This document shows positions 5,477 to 7,021 of a stretch of 7,021 nucleotides of DNA, piece after piece; position 1 is the first letter of the stretch, and every line of letters starts with the position of its first letter. Made by a program: the position numbers and the translations under genes. The stretch comes from Verrucomicrobia subdivision 3 bacterium UBA7542 (lineage in GTDB: Bacteria > Verrucomicrobiota > Verrucomicrobiia > Limisphaerales > UBA11358), in the NCBI GenBank assembly GCA_002479245.1, contig DLMG01000177.1, positions 12,625-19,645 on the forward strand, read 5' to 3'. The notes under the pieces were generated by a model. The model worked only from the letters and a program-made list of their open reading frames with translations. It was not told where the DNA came from and did not search any database.

Positions 5477-7021
5477 TCAAATTTTTGTCTGGCCATTTTT
5501 AACCGAGGCAAGGTCAAGGCATTGCCGGACGGTGGCGAGCATTTGAGCGGGAGTAAAAGGCTTGGTCAGAAAGGTCCCATCGTCCCGGAATTCGGTTTTG
5601 TTGACTGCGGGGGTGTAGCCGGAAGTGAACAGCACGGCCAGGGAGGGCTTGGTGGCGCGCAGGCGGGCAGCCAGTTCATCCCCGAGAAGACTTCCGGGCA
5701 TCATGATGTCGGTGAACAGCAAATCGATTTCAGAACTGTGGCCTTGGAAGACAGCCAGGGCCTCCTTGCCGGAAGCCGCCTCCAGGACACAATAGCCATT
5801 TTTGCGCAGCACGGCGCCCGTCAGGGTGCGTATGTGGTCTTCATCCTCAACCACGAGCACACATTCCGTTCCTTTTTTAGCGGTTGTTTTTGGGGTTGGG
5901 GACGGGTCTTCCGGTTGGGAATTTTCTGTGCAAGCCGGCAGAAAAATCCGAAACGTCGCGCCTTTATTGACGGCGCTTTGGACATCGACCCAGCCATTAT
6001 GTTGCTTGACGATGCCGTAAACCGTCGCCAGACCCAGGCCGGTGCCTTTGCCGATTTTTTTGGTTGTAAAAAACGGGTCAAAGATGCGGGGGAGCAGCTC
6101 CGGCGCAATGCCGCAGCCGGTGTCGGAGACGGAGAGACAGACGTGTTGGCCGGGGCGGATTTCGGAGTTTTTTTGCACATCATCGTTGGTGATGGTAACG
6201 GCATCAATGCCGACGGTCAGCTTTCCGCCCTTGGGCATGGCGTCACGGGCATTGACGGAGAGATTCATGATGATTTGCTCCAGCAGGCTGCGGTCGGCCT
6301 CGACGGACGGCAAATCGGGGGCGGCCTTCACTTCAAAAGTGATGTGATCCCCGAGCAGTCGTTTCAACATGTCCTCCAGATTGTTGACCACCTGCCCGAG
6401 GTTGAGCACTTCGGGCTTGAGCACTTGTTTGCGGCTGAAAGCCAGCAATTGGCGGACGAGCCGGGCGGCCCTTTCAGCGGCGACGATTATGTCGTTTAGT
6501 GATTCGGCGCAGGCTGGGTCTTGTCCGGGTTGATCCTGCAGTAAAGAGGCGTTGCCATGAATGATCGTCAGGATGTTGTTGAAATCATGAGCGACTCCGG
6601 CGGCGAGCTGCCCCACCGCCTCCATCTTTTGGGAATGGCGCAACTGGGACTCCAATTTCATCTGGTTGGTGATGTCCTGCAGGATCAACAACCAATGCGG
6701 GCCGGAACCTAATTCAAACGGTTCGACCGAGAACAGCACCTGGCGCTCCTCTCCCGAGAGCGTGCGCAACTGACAGGCGCGGTTGCGGACCGGGGAGTTT
6801 TTTTGCAGGGTTTGACGGACGAATTCCACAAGCCGGGGATCCTCCCACAAGCCGAGTTCGACGGGGGCGCGGCCGACCACGAGTGGCCGTTCGCCTCCCA
6901 GCATGGCCAGAAACGCTTCATTGACATCAATGATGATTTCAGGATGCAGCGACTGGATGACCAGCGGGATGGGGGTGGCGTGGAAAGCCTTGGAAAAACG
7001 TTCTTCGGCCTTGATGCGCGA
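5477..7021 (-). CDS. Hybrid sensor histidine kinase (PAS-HisKA-HATPase-REC), 5'-truncated by window edge
   Basis: This is a signalling kinase that autophosphorylates on histidine and passes the phosphate to its own receiver domain. The frame is open to the right edge, so the ATG at 6904 is internal; 514 residues are visible, numbered here from the first visible codon. Residues ~5-120 form a PAS domain ([15 protein letters not shown], then [13 protein letters not shown], ending LILQDITN). A short coiled linker leads to the H-box GVAHDFNN with phospho-acceptor H145. The ATPase domain shows the N-box [10 protein letters not shown] (N257), the G1 box DTGCGI (300-305), FDPFFTTK and the G2 box GKGTGLGL (325-332). 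A Pro/Thr-rich linker joins a C-terminal receiver with acidic pair E392/D393, phospho-acceptor D438 ([10 protein letters not shown]) and K487 (TKPF). No membrane segment is visible, so it may be cytosolic or have its sensor part upstream. No separate response regulator lies in the window. The AHDFNN-type kinase with terminal REC often works in phosphorelays; the signal here is unknown. Confidence 0.96.
   Translation of the reverse strand, partial: SRIKAEERFSKAFHATPIPLVIQSLHPEIIIDVNEAFLAMLGGERPLVVGRAPVELGLWEDPRLVEFVRQTLQKNSPVRNRACQLRTLSGEERQVLFSVEPFELGSGPHWLLILQDITNQMKLESQLRHSQKMEAVGQLAAGVAHDFNNILTIIHGNASLLQDQPGQDPACAESLNDIIVAAERAARLVRQLLAFSRKQVLKPEVLNLGQVVNNLEDMLKRLLGDHITFEVKAAPDLPSVEADRSLLEQIIMNLSVNARDAMPKGGKLTVGIDAVTITNDDVQKNSEIRPGQHVCLSVSDTGCGIAPELLPRIFDPFFTTKKIGKGTGLGLATVYGIVKQHNGWVDVQSAVNKGATFRIFLPACTENSQPEDPSPTPKTTAKKGTECVLVVEDEDHIRTLTGAVLRKNGYCVLEAASGKEALAVFQGHSSEIDLLFTDIMMPGSLLGDELAARLRATKPSLAVLFTSGYTPAVNKTEFRDDGTFLTKPFTPAQMLATVRQCLDLASVKNGQTKI

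Noticed and set aside
5522..6499. Open frame of 325 codons on the plus strand inside the kinase gene
   Set aside because: It is antisense to a kinase with all its motifs and has no recognisable domain; it is a shadow of high-GC coding.

Overview
The window looks like chromosomal DNA of a GC-rich Gram-negative bacterium, most likely from the Verrucomicrobiota (Pedosphaera/Limisphaera-like) or a related PVC lineage. The clue is the style of the short palindromic repeats inside the first gene, whose peptides (GTGFQPV, GTRSTAS...DAVERVP, LSPPGRGEG) I associate with those genomes. This assignment is from memory and from the sequence, not from a search.

Layout. 1-2613 (+) is mutS, lacking its first ~38 codons at the left edge. 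It carries three in-frame palindromic insertions and ends in a beta-clamp-binding motif. 2621-3328 (-) is lepB (signal peptidase I), convergent with mutS and 7 bp from it. 3497-3952 (-) is a secreted TlpA-like thioredoxin. 4110-4133 (+) is a possible seven-codon leader whose stop overlaps the next start region, and 4139-4966 (+) is a secreted protein built of three 75-residue DUF5666-like repeats. A likely terminator follows at 5002-5033. Next, 5122-5370 (+) is a decayed N-terminal fragment of a D-hexose-6-phosphate mutarotase gene. 5477-7021 (-) is a PAS/HisKA/HATPase/REC hybrid histidine kinase cut by the right edge.

The most unusual signal is that the last ~50 bp of mutS (the clamp-motif tail) recurs twice downstream as direct repeats, at 3367-3420 and 4039-4068. 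The copies separate lepB from the thioredoxin gene and the thioredoxin gene from the repeat-protein gene. This looks like stepwise insertion or duplication at the mutS 3' end, each event leaving a tail copy, in a cassette-like layout. No integrase or transposase is present in the window.

The genes do not form one obvious pathway: mismatch repair, protein export, periplasmic thiol chemistry, an exported repeat protein and signal transduction. LepB could process the two exported proteins encoded beside it, but it would do so for most secreted proteins. I saw no RNA gene, CRISPR array or transposase.
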